A DNA stretch of 64,000 bases, taken from a virus. Below, in pieces: positions 5,930 to 13,436 of this stretch (position 1 is the first letter of the stretch; each line of letters begins with the position of its first letter). The stretch covers positions 1-64,000 of the IMG/VR virus record IMGVR_UViG_3300037963_006186, one strand, 5' to 3'. Position numbers and translations under genes: made by a program. The notes beneath the pieces are model-generated. The model was not told where the DNA came from, ran no database searches, and was given only the letters and a program-made list of their open reading frames with translations.

Positions 5930-7264
5930 ATGGCCGATCTTGATGAAGTCCTCTCCGCTGGAGGAACAACGCTTGAAACCTTAATGCAGAGGGCTGAAAA
6001 CGAACACTGTATAAATCAACCAGAACAAGCCCCTGAAGAGCAGGAGATACCTGAAAACCAAGGTGATACCAATATCATTGCCTTGTTGGATCAGTATATA
6101 GGTAGAGATGGGCAACCAAGCGGCAACGTCAAGAAAAACAAAAACAACTTGTATATTATTCTTAGGCGAGATCGTAGATGGAGAAATAGGATTTGGCTCA
6201 ACACGTTCACCAACACGTTGAAAATGGATGATCGTGACTACAAGGATTCAGATGACACGCGAATATCACTTTGGGTTTCCAGGGCTTATGGTTTGGAGTT
6301 TTCTGAAAACTACGTCAGCCATGTTGTTCAGCTTATTGGTGAAGAGAGGGCTCGTAATCCACTTTTGGAATGGTTGGACACTATGGAGTGGGACGGTATT
6401 CCACGGATTCACAACTGGATTACTGAAGCGACAGACTGTGAAAACGATGACCTTAATCGAAAGATGGGAGAAAAGTGGCTCATACAGGCTATCGCAAGAG
6501 CCTACAGCCCCGGCTGTAAGGCAGACTGTGTATTGATCCTTGCCGGTGCGCAGGGTGCCGGTAAGAGCACCTTGTTTCGTGAGCTTGCAACCGACAGGTT
6601 CTTCGCTGACACTCCGTTAGACATCGGCTCTGCCAACTCCTACAGTCAAATTCAACGGGCATGGATTTACGAAGTTGCGGAGCTTGACTCTGTAAGAAGG
6701 TCTGCCAACAGTGCGACTAAGGCATTCTTAAGCGCACAAGAGGACACCTATCGTCCTGCCTATGGTAGACACGCGGTTACCGTGAAAAGACACGTTGTGT
6801 TTGCTGGAACAACAAATGAATCTCAATTCATTAACGATATGACTGGGTCTCGACGGTACTGGCCCATTCGGTGCAATGAAGTAGATTTAGAATATGTCAA
6901 AGAGCACAGAGACCAGCTTTGGGCCGAAGCGATAGTTGCCTTTCACGCTGGTGATACATGGTGGTTGGATAGAGATATGGACAAAAAACGACACAATGAA
7001 AGTCATATTTTCAGACAAGATGACCCATGGATGGGGCCTATTGATTCATTTTTGCGCACACAGGTAGGGGCTGTAACAACGCAAATGATAATGGAAGAGG
7101 GCCTTAAGATTGAGCGTGGCCGAATGAACCGTCGCGATGAGATGCGAGTTTCGGACATTTTGGTTGAGCTTGGGTATGAGAAAAAGCGGATGAGAGTAAA
7201 CGGCACCAGAAAGTATGTCTGGACGAAGCTGGAGATGTTTGAGTTTAAAAATAAGGAAGCATAA
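5930..7264 (+). CDS. VapE-like (VirE family) replication ATPase
   Basis: 444 aa. The central region carries a Walker A motif GAQGAGKST (about 205-213), an acidic strand WIYEVAELDSVRR corresponding to Walker B, and the family hallmark GTTNESQFINDMTGSRRYWP (about 294-313) with sensor and arginine-finger residues. This is the virulence-associated E family, often the helicase partner of a phage or plasmid primase. The N-terminus is Gln/Glu-rich; the C-terminus (EMRVSDILVELGYEKKRM then KYVW) looks like a winged-helix tail shared with the 3294 gene. Its TAA overlaps the next ATG by one base. It likely unwinds DNA with the upstream primase. Confidence 0.85.
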   Translation: MADLDEVLSAGGTTLETLMQRAENEHCINQPEQAPEEQEIPENQGDTNIIALLDQYIGRDGQPSGNVKKNKNNLYIILRRDRRWRNRIWLNTFTNTLKMDDRDYKDSDDTRISLWVSRAYGLEFSENYVSHVVQLIGEERARNPLLEWLDTMEWDGIPRIHNWITEATDCENDDLNRKMGEKWLIQAIARAYSPGCKADCVLILAGAQGAGKSTLFRELATDRFFADTPLDIGSANSYSQIQRAWIYEVAELDSVRRSANSATKAFLSAQEDTYRPAYGRHAVTVKRHVVFAGTTNESQFINDMTGSRRYWPIRCNEVDLEYVKEHRDQLWAEAIVAFHAGDTWWLDRDMDKKRHNESHIFRQDDPWMGPIDSFLRTQVGAVTTQMIMEEGLKIERGRMNRRDEMRVSDILVELGYEKKRMRVNGTRKYVWTKLEMFEFKNKEA

Positions 7265-8640
7265 TGAGTAGATCGATTTCAGTAATAGGAGGTGGCGTTT
7301 TTCTGCCACCAGGACACCCAAGTGAAGATCAAGTATTAGAAAAGTTGAAGCTTTATAATCCAGACTACAAAATGGCCTTGGGTCTAAGAGAGAAGGGAAA
7401 ATATGTCCCAATGCCAGACCAATACATCAATGGCTGTCACAAGATTCCATATGAACACCCATGGGGTGGCGGTATTGCCATTCCCAGAAGAGCAGCGCTC
7501 AACACGGACCTCGGCTCAGTATTAGATCATCGTACTAATCCTGAAGCCTGTCAGGTGAATACAGCAGAAGGCTTTGAGCTTCGTGATTATCAAAAGGAAG
7601 CTTTACAGAAATGGGATGAGAATGCTCATGGTGAAGGAGTGATTGTCGCTCCATGCGGATCAGGCAAAACGGCCATGGGGCTCACTGCTGTAACTATGCG
7701 AAACACAAAAGCCTTGATATTGGTTCACACTAATGATTTAGCTGTACAGTGGATGAATCGTTGTTCAACGATGTTAGATACAGGTGCGACTCAGTATGGT
7801 GCGGGTAAGAAGGATGACTCGGGACGGATTGTGGTCGCGACTTTCCAGACTCTCGAACGAATGTCATTTACGGAGCGGTACACTTTCGGGAAGCAGTTCG
7901 GACTTTGTATCGTTGATGAAGCACACCACGTTCCAGCACATACGTTTTGTTCCGTCATGTTTTGCATGCCAGCCAAATCCAGACTCGGATTGACGGCAAC
8001 ACCCAACAGGCCAGATGGATTAACCAAGATGCTTTGGTGGCATTTAGGCGAGGCCGTATACGAAATCACGAACTCGCAACTTGCGCGGTCGGGTCATGTC
8101 ATTCCACCGAGAATCGAGTGGTTGTTTACGTCTTTTGTCGGAAGTAACAAAACGCTGGATTGGTCAAAGCTGATTACCACCATGACTACAGACGAAGACA
8201 GAAATGATGTCATACGAAATCGAGTCCTGTCGGCATGCAATGAGGATCGCCAAATTTTAGTGCTATCTGATAGGGTAGATCATTGTATTAAAATGGCTGA
8301 AGAGCTTTCTCGATGCGGAATAGTTGCGGAACCATTAGTTGGAAAAATGACGAAGAAACAAAGAATGGGGGTTCTCGAGCGTGCGGATAAACGTGAAATC
8401 CAAGTCGTTTGCGCTACTACTGTGGCGGATGAAGGTCTCGACCTTCCCTCACTTGATACAGTTGTCCTTACGACTCCGACGAAAGCTCTTGGAAGAATTC
8501 AGCAGCGAATTGGAAGAGTCATGCGACCACACCCGCGCAAAAAAGACCCGCTCGTCATTGATTGCGTTGATGATATTGGATCGATGCGCGGACTGGCTCG
8601 AAAAAGAAACAAGCTCTACACAAAAATCGGGTGTCAGTAA
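7264..8640 (+). CDS. SF2 DNA/RNA helicase, UvsW-like
   Basis: 458 aa with full SF2 motifs: Q-like FELRDYQKEAL, motif I PCGSGKTAMG (about 130), motif II DEAH (about 218), motif III LTATPNR (about 244), motif V VADEGLDLP (about 387) and motif VI QQRIGRVMRP (about 413). The short length and lack of extra nuclease domains resemble phage T4 UvsW and other recombination helicases. An N-terminal domain of about 90 residues, including a Gly-rich KIPYEHPWGGGIAIP segment, precedes the helicase core. Overlap with the VapE-like gene and location just before the recombination genes fit a role in fork remodelling or replication initiation control. Confidence 0.85.
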   Translation: MSRSISVIGGGVFLPPGHPSEDQVLEKLKLYNPDYKMALGLREKGKYVPMPDQYINGCHKIPYEHPWGGGIAIPRRAALNTDLGSVLDHRTNPEACQVNTAEGFELRDYQKEALQKWDENAHGEGVIVAPCGSGKTAMGLTAVTMRNTKALILVHTNDLAVQWMNRCSTMLDTGATQYGAGKKDDSGRIVVATFQTLERMSFTERYTFGKQFGLCIVDEAHHVPAHTFCSVMFCMPAKSRLGLTATPNRPDGLTKMLWWHLGEAVYEITNSQLARSGHVIPPRIEWLFTSFVGSNKTLDWSKLITTMTTDEDRNDVIRNRVLSACNEDRQILVLSDRVDHCIKMAEELSRCGIVAEPLVGKMTKKQRMGVLERADKREIQVVCATTVADEGLDLPSLDTVVLTTPTKALGRIQQRIGRVMRPHPRKKDPLVIDCVDDIGSMRGLARKRNKLYTKIGCQ

Positions 8641-8641
8641 T

Positions 8642-8851
8642 ATGATGTCAGTGCTTGAAAGACTGCCTGTTGGATGGTCCCTCGTTGGCGACGGTGATGC
8701 ATGGAAGCTGTTTGATGACGAGGGTGATCTTGTGTGTACGGCAAAAGACACAGAACACCTTCATAGGCTTATCAATGTCGAGTTTGCTTTGGCTCAGCAG
8801 TTTGCTGCGTTTATGTACGCGACCAACAGTCTCAGCCCAGGAGAGTGTTGA
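8642..8851 (+). CDS. Hypothetical small protein, 69 aa
   Basis: Not recognised. Starts MMSVLERLPVGWSLVGDGDA one base after the helicase stop (ATG 8645 is equally possible). Compact acidic protein with Trp-containing beta hairpin (WKLFDDEGDLVCTAKD) and a C-terminal helix (ALAQQFAAFMYA). It ends against the stop of the - strand repressor, so the two transcripts converge here. Confidence 0.6.
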   Translation: MMSVLERLPVGWSLVGDGDAWKLFDDEGDLVCTAKDTEHLHRLINVEFALAQQFAAFMYATNSLSPGEC

Positions 8852-9085
8852 CTATTTGCTTTTGAACAAACCGGCCCAGTCTCTTGTCGTGACTTGATTG
8901 TCGGTGATGTCCTCAATCGCAACAGCCAACGGCAACGAAGGACAAGATCTGCCAGACTCGAGGTCTCTTAAGTAAGAGACTGAAAGACTTAATCCCCGAT
9001 CAGCCAAATCAGCGTTGATCCAAAGACAAAAAGCGTGCCTTGTGTTGTATCTATTTTGAGACTCTCGGTACGTTCTTATGTCCAT
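8852..9085 (-). CDS. Small HTH repressor-like protein, 77 aa
   Basis: Starts MDIRTYRESQNRYNTRHAFC. Residues about 24-60 (NADLADRGLSLSVSYLRDLE followed by SGRSCPSLPLAVAIEDI) form a Cro/CI-type helix-turn-helix: the YLRDLESGRSCPSLPLA phrase matches the recognition helix and following loop of XRE regulators. It is the only - strand gene in this stretch and is divergent from the YqaJ-RecT operon. A perfect inverted repeat sits 13 bases upstream of its start codon, so it probably represses its own and/or the recombination promoter. There is no oligomerisation or protease-cleavage domain, hence a Cro-like rather than CI-like form. Confidence 0.75.
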   Translation of the reverse strand: MDIRTYRESQNRYNTRHAFCLWINADLADRGLSLSVSYLRDLESGRSCPSLPLAVAIEDITDNQVTTRDWAGLFKSK

Positions 9086-9097
9086 TTGAACTCCAAG

Positions 9098-9114
9098 CGG
9101 ACATTTTCTGTCCG
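9098..9114. promoter_or_regulatory. Inverted repeat, operator candidate
   Basis: CGGACA (9098-9103), spacer TTTTC, TGTCCG (9109-9114): perfect 6-bp arms, 17 bp overall, a common length for Cro/CI operators. It lies in the 116-base divergent region between the repressor and YqaJ genes. Confidence 0.55.
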
Positions 9115-9147
9115 GTTCTTTTTTGAAAATATATTAGATTGATGGTG

Positions 9148-9176
9148 TTGACATCACTTGTCAGCACACTTACCAT
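9148..9176 (+). promoter_or_regulatory. Sigma70-like promoter of recombination operon
   Basis: Consensus -35 TTGACA (9148-9153), 17-base spacer, -10 TACCAT (9171-9176, four of six). Start site about 9183 gives a short leader before ATG 9202, preceded by AAGGTAAC. Confidence 0.55.
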
Positions 9177-9201
9177 ACACAAGCAGACAGCAAGGTAACA
9201 A

Positions 9202-10116
9202 ATGAATACACAATCGCCAACAATAGGAAGCAGCAGCATTTCCTCAATACTGGGTCTTTCACCTTGGTCGAGCCCCTGGGATGTCTGGGCAAGAATGCAT
9301 GGACTTACAGAGTCCTCTTCCACTGCAGCAACAGCGAGGGGCCATATTCTCGAACCAGCAATAGGTGCCCACTATGCCCACCTCAACAACGTTAAAATAT
9401 CAAAAGGCCCAGAATACGAGGCCGCTCCAATCATTGGACCTGAGCCCTGGATGCACGCTCGACCCGATTTTTTTGTTTCGATAGAGGATGCTAAGTGGCT
9501 ATTGGAGATTAAATCGACTCGAAAGTTTGACCAAAAATGGGGACGATCGGGAACAAGCAATGTTCCGCCACATTATGCGGCACAATGTATTTGGCAGATG
9601 GCTGTGACTAATGATGACCGATGTGATCTCGCAGCCTTTGCAACGATCTCTGACGAGTACAGATCATACAAAATTTATAGAGACGACAGAATCGAGGAAA
9701 AGATCATTTCGTTTGCCAGAGATTGGTACAAAAAGCACATAGAAAAAGGGATCCCACCAGAGGTGGATGGGTCCTCTGCATGCTCAAAATCATTGGCCAA
9801 ACTTTTCAGGCAAGAAAACAAAGACTTCATTGAGCCTCAAGAATCCCACATTGCTTTAGCAGATGAACTGAAACAGATCAGAGCACAATATGCTGAGCTT
9901 GAGAAAAGAAAAAAGCATCTTGAAAACCAAATCAAGGAATGCATTGGGACTTCATACGGCATCGCAGGCATAGCGACTTGGTCAGAATCAAAACCAAGAA
10001 GAACATTTGACAGGTCTAATTTTGAGCAACAACACCCGGAACTCGCTAAGCAGTACATTGTTGAAGGCGATCCAACAAGAACCTTTAGGTTTCAATACAC
10101 AGGAGAGAGCAAATGA
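9202..10116 (+). CDS. YqaJ-type viral recombinase exonuclease
   Basis: 304 aa. The N-terminal half carries the PD-(D/E)xK nuclease core: Glu in GHILEP (about 48), Asp in HARPDFF (about 86), the ExK pair in LLEIKS (about 100), and the Gln in YAAQCIWQM (about 126), all in the order expected of lambda-exonuclease/YqaJ enzymes. The C-terminal third contains a coiled-coil (LADELKQIRAQYAELEKRKK). Its stop overlaps the ATG of the RecT gene, the classic exonuclease/annealing-protein pair: this enzyme resects a double-strand end 5' to 3' and hands the single strand to RecT. Confidence 0.88.
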   Translation: MNTQSPTIGSSSISSILGLSPWSSPWDVWARMHGLTESSSTAATARGHILEPAIGAHYAHLNNVKISKGPEYEAAPIIGPEPWMHARPDFFVSIEDAKWLLEIKSTRKFDQKWGRSGTSNVPPHYAAQCIWQMAVTNDDRCDLAAFATISDEYRSYKIYRDDRIEEKIISFARDWYKKHIEKGIPPEVDGSSACSKSLAKLFRQENKDFIEPQESHIALADELKQIRAQYAELEKRKKHLENQIKECIGTSYGIAGIATWSESKPRRTFDRSNFEQQHPELAKQYIVEGDPTRTFRFQYTGESK

Positions 10117-10967
10117 GCAAAAACGCACTTCACCCAGCACATCAATTTAGAAGCGTAGTAGAATCTAAGGCTTCTGACTTCCTTCAGGCAATGGTTGGAA
10201 CAGAAGGTGGATCACAGGCCGCAGGCCGCGTTGCGCTAGCTTTTCGTCAAGCAGCGCAAACAAACGACAGGCTGTATAGCTGTGACCCGGCATCGGTGGC
10301 ACAGGCTGTAGCATTATCAGCAATGACTGGGCTTATGCCTGGGGGTCCTCTTCCAGACGTGTACCTTTTACCTAGAGGAAAGAACCTACAGTGGCAGGTT
10401 TCACACAGAGGCTTTTCTAAGCTGGCAGCAAACAACGGAGTGAGGCTTAGAACCAAGGCCGTTTTTGAAAGCGATACATTCAATGTAATTGAAGGTACAG
10501 AGCCAAGTCTGGAACACATTCCAGATCTAAACGCAGAGCAGTCGTGGGACACCTTGAAGGCGGTTTATGTCGTAGCTTTCTACCAAGATGGATCAAAAGA
10601 TTTTGTAGTGATAAGGAAAGCAGACATAGAAAAACGACGAGCCAACTCAGACGCCTACAAGCGCGACAAGAATCGATCACCTTGGGGTCAGTGGCCGATT
10701 GAGATGGCCTTGAAAACTGGACTTAGGTACGCTTTTGCGCGTGGGATTGTCCCAATGAACGACAACATGCAAAATGCTTATGACCATGATGGAAAGCAAG
10801 ATGCTCATACTGAAGATTTAAAGGTTGTAAATATGAATCAAGAGTATGATGAGACTGATACCATGGAAGTTTTGTCAGAACAGATAGATGTTTTGATGGA
10901 TGATAGTAAAGACATCGTTCAATCAAAAGAAGTTAAGGATACAAAATCTTTGCTCGAGGATGATTGA
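10113..10967 (+). CDS. recT: RecT-family single-strand annealing protein
   Basis: 284 aa. The conserved core is visible: VALAFRQAAQTNDRLYSCDP, then SVAQAVALSAMTGLMPGGPL (residues about 50-75), then LPRGKNLQWQVSHRGFSKLA (residues about 85-110), matching the RecT signature (ala-rich helix, then G-L-x-P, then the W-x-x-x-x-x-G-x-x-K-L block). The C-terminus is acidic and variable. It anneals complementary single strands produced by the upstream YqaJ exonuclease. Overlap ATGA with that gene (10113-10116) implies coupled synthesis. Confidence 0.88.
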   Translation: MSKNALHPAHQFRSVVESKASDFLQAMVGTEGGSQAAGRVALAFRQAAQTNDRLYSCDPASVAQAVALSAMTGLMPGGPLPDVYLLPRGKNLQWQVSHRGFSKLAANNGVRLRTKAVFESDTFNVIEGTEPSLEHIPDLNAEQSWDTLKAVYVVAFYQDGSKDFVVIRKADIEKRRANSDAYKRDKNRSPWGQWPIEMALKTGLRYAFARGIVPMNDNMQNAYDHDGKQDAHTEDLKVVNMNQEYDETDTMEVLSEQIDVLMDDSKDIVQSKEVKDTKSLLEDD

Positions 10968-10981
10968 GAAAGGAGGGCATC

Positions 10982-11203
10982 TTGGCTCGTAACTATAAAG
11001 CAGAGTATGAAAACTACCATAGTAAGCCTGAACAAAAGAAAAGACGCGCAGGCAGGAATACTGCACGACGAATCATGACAATGTTAAAGCGTGTCAAAAA
11101 GGGTGACGGTAAAGATGTCCACCACAAAGATGGCAATCCCAGAAACAATTCAACAAAAAACCTACGGGTTGAAAGTCAGAAAAAAAATCGTTCTAGAAAG
11201 TAA
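10982..11203 (+). CDS. Small HNH protein with TTG start, 73 aa
   Basis: The strong SD GGAGGG (10972-10977) points to TTG 10982, not to the in-frame TTG 10964 that overlaps the recT stop. Protein reads ARNYKAEYENYHSKPEQKKR and later VHHKDGNPRNNSTKNLRV (about residues 45-63), the minimal HNH motif (His-His-x-Asp-Gly-Asn, Asn, Asn-Leu). It is very basic and far shorter than homing endonucleases of this family, so it could be a recombination-associated nicking nuclease rather than a selfish element. No insertion scar is seen around it. Confidence 0.75.
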   Translation: MARNYKAEYENYHSKPEQKKRRAGRNTARRIMTMLKRVKKGDGKDVHHKDGNPRNNSTKNLRVESQKKNRSRK

Positions 11204-11215
11204 TAGGAGATCGAG

Positions 11216-11875
11216 ATGAGTCTGTTTGAAGAAGTAGAGCGTGCGAAAAACCCATTCAGCACAAAACAAGAAACAAAAGAAAATTCAGGTAAAAAGTCCT
11301 ACGTGAATCAGACATCTTTGCTTATGAAGGTGTTGAATGAAGTTGCATCATCGCAAAAAATCCCAAGCAAAAAGGCAAAGGAATGCAGCAACTTCAGATC
11401 AAAGCTTGGAGACTGCTCTTGGCCTCTTCACCAGCTTCAAGGAAAAGTTACCGAAGAAGGCTGGAATCTAATCGTTCAAAACTCCATCAACGGTATGTTG
11501 AAAACAATCCGAAACTCTCAACCGAATGGTGAGTGGAAGGTTATGGACTATGAGGTCAAAATTGACCACGCGGTAGATGGCGTCGAGCGTTTATTTTTCG
11601 TAGTCAAATTTGTAGATGTTGATAACAACGATGAGCTTGTGTATCGAAACGGCGTGCCTATCAGCACAACAGTGAACGTAAACACCAGCCCAATAGCTCC
11701 AGAAATCGTCGAAGCGCTGACAAGTAAAAGCACAGATGACGGTGAATTAAAAGACCTGATCAAGCAGTTGGTTGTTGCGATGTCTGCTGGTGCTATCCAA
11801 AACAACACACAGATCACTAAAGAAGTGGAAACGTTGCCGGATCCAGAACCTGAGCCGGTTGTTTTCAACGATTAG
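11216..11875 (+). CDS. Unknown protein in recombination operon, 219 aa
   Basis: Not recognised. Starts MSLFEEVERAKNPFSTKQET; SD AGGAGATCG precedes. The middle holds a helical segment (SKLGDCSWPLHQLQGKVTEE) and a beta region (VERLFFVVKFVDVDNNDELV). The C-terminus is acidic with a Pro-Glu tail (DPEPEPVVFND), reminiscent of SSB-type or protein-recruiting tails. Placement after YqaJ, RecT and HNH suggests an accessory recombination or replication factor. Confidence 0.65.
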   Translation: MSLFEEVERAKNPFSTKQETKENSGKKSYVNQTSLLMKVLNEVASSQKIPSKKAKECSNFRSKLGDCSWPLHQLQGKVTEEGWNLIVQNSINGMLKTIRNSQPNGEWKVMDYEVKIDHAVDGVERLFFVVKFVDVDNNDELVYRNGVPISTTVNVNTSPIAPEIVEALTSKSTDDGELKDLIKQLVVAMSAGAIQNNTQITKEVETLPDPEPEPVVFND

Positions 11876-11879
11876 ATCG

Positions 11880-12092
11880 ATGCCTCTGTATCTATTTGTT
11901 TGTCCAAATTGCAAGCAAAGAAGTGAAGTCTTGCAGGCATTCGGAGACCCAAGCCCCCATTGTGGGGCTTGTGCTATCGACCGTGGAACATCAGTTGAAA
12001 TGGAGCGAAAGATCTGTGCGACCAACTTTACCCTTAAGGGTAGTGGGTGGGCTAAGGACAACTACGGATTGAAGAATGGGAAAGGTGATTGA
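11880..12092 (+). CDS. FmdB-type zinc ribbon protein, 70 aa
   Basis: Begins MPLYLFVCPNCKQRSEVLQA with a second Cys pair at CGAC (about 28), then MERKICATNFTLKGSGWAKD. The start with an aromatic strand before CPNC, and the closing F-x-L-K-G-x-G-W phrase, match FmdB family zinc ribbons common in phage genomes, role usually unknown. ATG 11880 sits 4 bases after the upstream TAG. Another, larger FmdB-like protein lies next to the portal gene. Confidence 0.75.
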   Translation: MPLYLFVCPNCKQRSEVLQAFGDPSPHCGACAIDRGTSVEMERKICATNFTLKGSGWAKDNYGLKNGKGD

Positions 12093-12201
12093 ACTTTTTA
12101 GGCGTTGTTGTATTGAGTGTGGACATATTTGGTTTGGTAAATTGAACTGTCCGAAGTGTGAAGGCCCAGGCGAACCAATCACCTCATTGAATCAATCTTG
12201 A
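12076..12201 (+). CDS. Small zinc-ribbon peptide, 41 aa
   Basis: MGKVIELFRRCCIECGHIWF then GKLNCPKCEGPG: two CxxC knuckles 13 residues apart, the minimum for one zinc ribbon. Overlaps the FmdB-like gene by 17 bases at the start and the - strand 12179 gene at the end. The SD is weak (TTGAAGA), so it would depend on coupling. The paired cysteines make chance unlikely. Confidence 0.55.
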   Translation: MGKVIELFRRCCIECGHIWFGKLNCPKCEGPGEPITSLNQS

Positions 12202-12484
12202 GTTTGAGTATTTCATTTTCACGTTTGAGATACTCAACCTCTACCTTCATGGCAGACATGGCCGACATCATCTCCATGATCTTGGTCAGGTTTTCCTCAC
12301 GCTCTTCTTCAAGCTTTTCAACGCGTTTGATTAAGTCATCCCTATACAAAGCTTGTTCAGCTTTCTCTTCTTGTTGAACCTCTCGCTTTTGCTTCAACAT
12401 GAACTCGTAGAACTTGAATGCACCAGCACTAAACACGCCTGTAACGGCAGCGACAATCGCAGCAGTAGTAGTTGGTTTATCCAC
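12179..12484 (-). CDS. Membrane-anchored coiled-coil protein, 101 aa
   Basis: GTG start at 12484 with SD AAGGA five bases upstream (reading the - strand). One N-terminal hydrophobic segment (TTTAAIVAAVTGVFSAGAFK, about residues 5-24) followed by a long charged coiled coil (RDDLIKRVEKLEEEREENLT and onward to residue 100). The same architecture recurs in several genes near 15-17 kb. It resembles small phage holin-associated or i-spanin-like proteins, but no signature is diagnostic. It overlaps the membrane protein gene at 12477-12896 and forms a two-gene - strand cassette within + strand genes. Confidence 0.65.
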   Translation of the reverse strand: MDKPTTTAAIVAAVTGVFSAGAFKFYEFMLKQKREVQQEEKAEQALYRDDLIKRVEKLEEEREENLTKIMEMMSAMSAMKVEVEYLKRENEILKLKIDSMR

Positions 12485-12896
12485 GAATATCCTTATGCAT
12501 TATTTCAATACGCATTTTAACGTATATCCATACCCACAGCGTAAAGTAGACGCCCGTCACAACAAGCGCTCTACCCACTTCGCCTGCCGCAAACTCATCA
12601 TCACTCAATACACTCACAACGAACTTGGTGGTGGAGAAAATATACAACAGCAGATACGCTCCAACAAAACGAGAGCAGGATCTGATATTAGGCAAGCTAA
12701 ACAACATACCCAACGCCACAACAAAATAAAGCGCGTATTGAAGGTAGGCCCACTCCATCCCGCTGTCTATGGCCTCGCCATAGCTCATCCAAAGCACTCT
12801 ATTGTTGGCCAAGTCCGCTACGTTCCAAAACAAAAGCAATGGACCATAGTCATGGTAGACCAAGATGTCTTTGTACGATTGGAAAAAACGTTTCAT
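12477..12896 (-). CDS. Polytopic membrane protein, 139 aa
   Basis: Not recognised. Start chosen at the ATG at 12896 (MKRFFQSYKDILVYHDYGPL); a longer in-frame start at 12944 would run into the divergent + gene. Three or four hydrophobic segments are visible, for example YLQYALYFVVALGMLFSLP, FVGAYLLLYIFSTTKFVVSV and ALVVTGVYFTLWVWIYVKM, with a short cytoplasmic tail. Could be a holin or superinfection-exclusion-type membrane protein. It overlaps the coiled-coil gene by 8 bases and is transcribed against the surrounding early genes. Confidence 0.6.
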   Translation of the reverse strand: MKRFFQSYKDILVYHDYGPLLLFWNVADLANNRVLWMSYGEAIDSGMEWAYLQYALYFVVALGMLFSLPNIRSCSRFVGAYLLLYIFSTTKFVVSVLSDDEFAAGEVGRALVVTGVYFTLWVWIYVKMRIEIMHKDIRG

Positions 12897-12932
12897 TGAT
12901 CGCCTACGTTTAAGTAATAACTCGGAGAATAT

Positions 12933-13427
12933 ATGCCTGATCATTCTTTAGATGACATTGTACATTCCATTCAATCAGCGGTTATAGCGGCCACCGATAT
13001 TGCAGAGCGACATGAGCTTGACTCGATTACAAGCGAAGAATTTTGGGAGCGTAAAGTTGATGCGAATGGAGAGCCGGTCACAGATGACGACGGAAGACAC
13101 ATATATGCACCTCGTATGGTCGTCATGGAGATCCCAACATGGGAAGATGGAGTACTGGTACAAAAAAGAGTGCCGGTCCCGCTACAATCGCTCACGACGG
13201 GTCAAAGCTTGCGTGTTGATACGCTTGAAGTGGAGATGTCTGTTGAGATATCTGGGCTTACTGCTGACAAGAAGAAGGGCAAGCTAATGGTCCGGCCATG
13301 CTCAAATGCGCCATCATGGTTCAAAAAAGAGAACAATGCTGCTAAACTCAAGCTGATCTTCAAGGGCAGTGAGCCCCCAGAAGGTTATGCAAGAATCGAC
13401 GACCAGCTAATCAAACTGCTTCCGTAG
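12933..13427 (+). CDS. DUF2589-like protein A, 164 aa
   Basis: Starts MPDHSLDDIVHSIQSAVIAA with SD CGGAG before. The block VPVPLQSLTTGQSLRVDTLE then VEMSVEISGL (residues about 88-118) matches the conserved strand-rich core of the DUF2589 family, and the N-terminal helix (ATDIAERHEL) also fits. Function in that family is unknown. It sits 9 bases upstream of a second, longer member, so the two are probably expressed together and may form a heteromer. Predicted cytoplasmic; no signal peptide. Confidence 0.7.
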   Translation: MPDHSLDDIVHSIQSAVIAATDIAERHELDSITSEEFWERKVDANGEPVTDDDGRHIYAPRMVVMEIPTWEDGVLVQKRVPVPLQSLTTGQSLRVDTLEVEMSVEISGLTADKKKGKLMVRPCSNAPSWFKKENNAAKLKLIFKGSEPPEGYARIDDQLIKLLP

Positions 13428-13436
13428 GAGAACATC

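Noticed and set aside
8852-9201. Lysogeny module
   Set aside because: Only a small Cro-like repressor is present; no integrase, excisionase, CI-type protease-sensitive repressor or attachment site is seen in the window.
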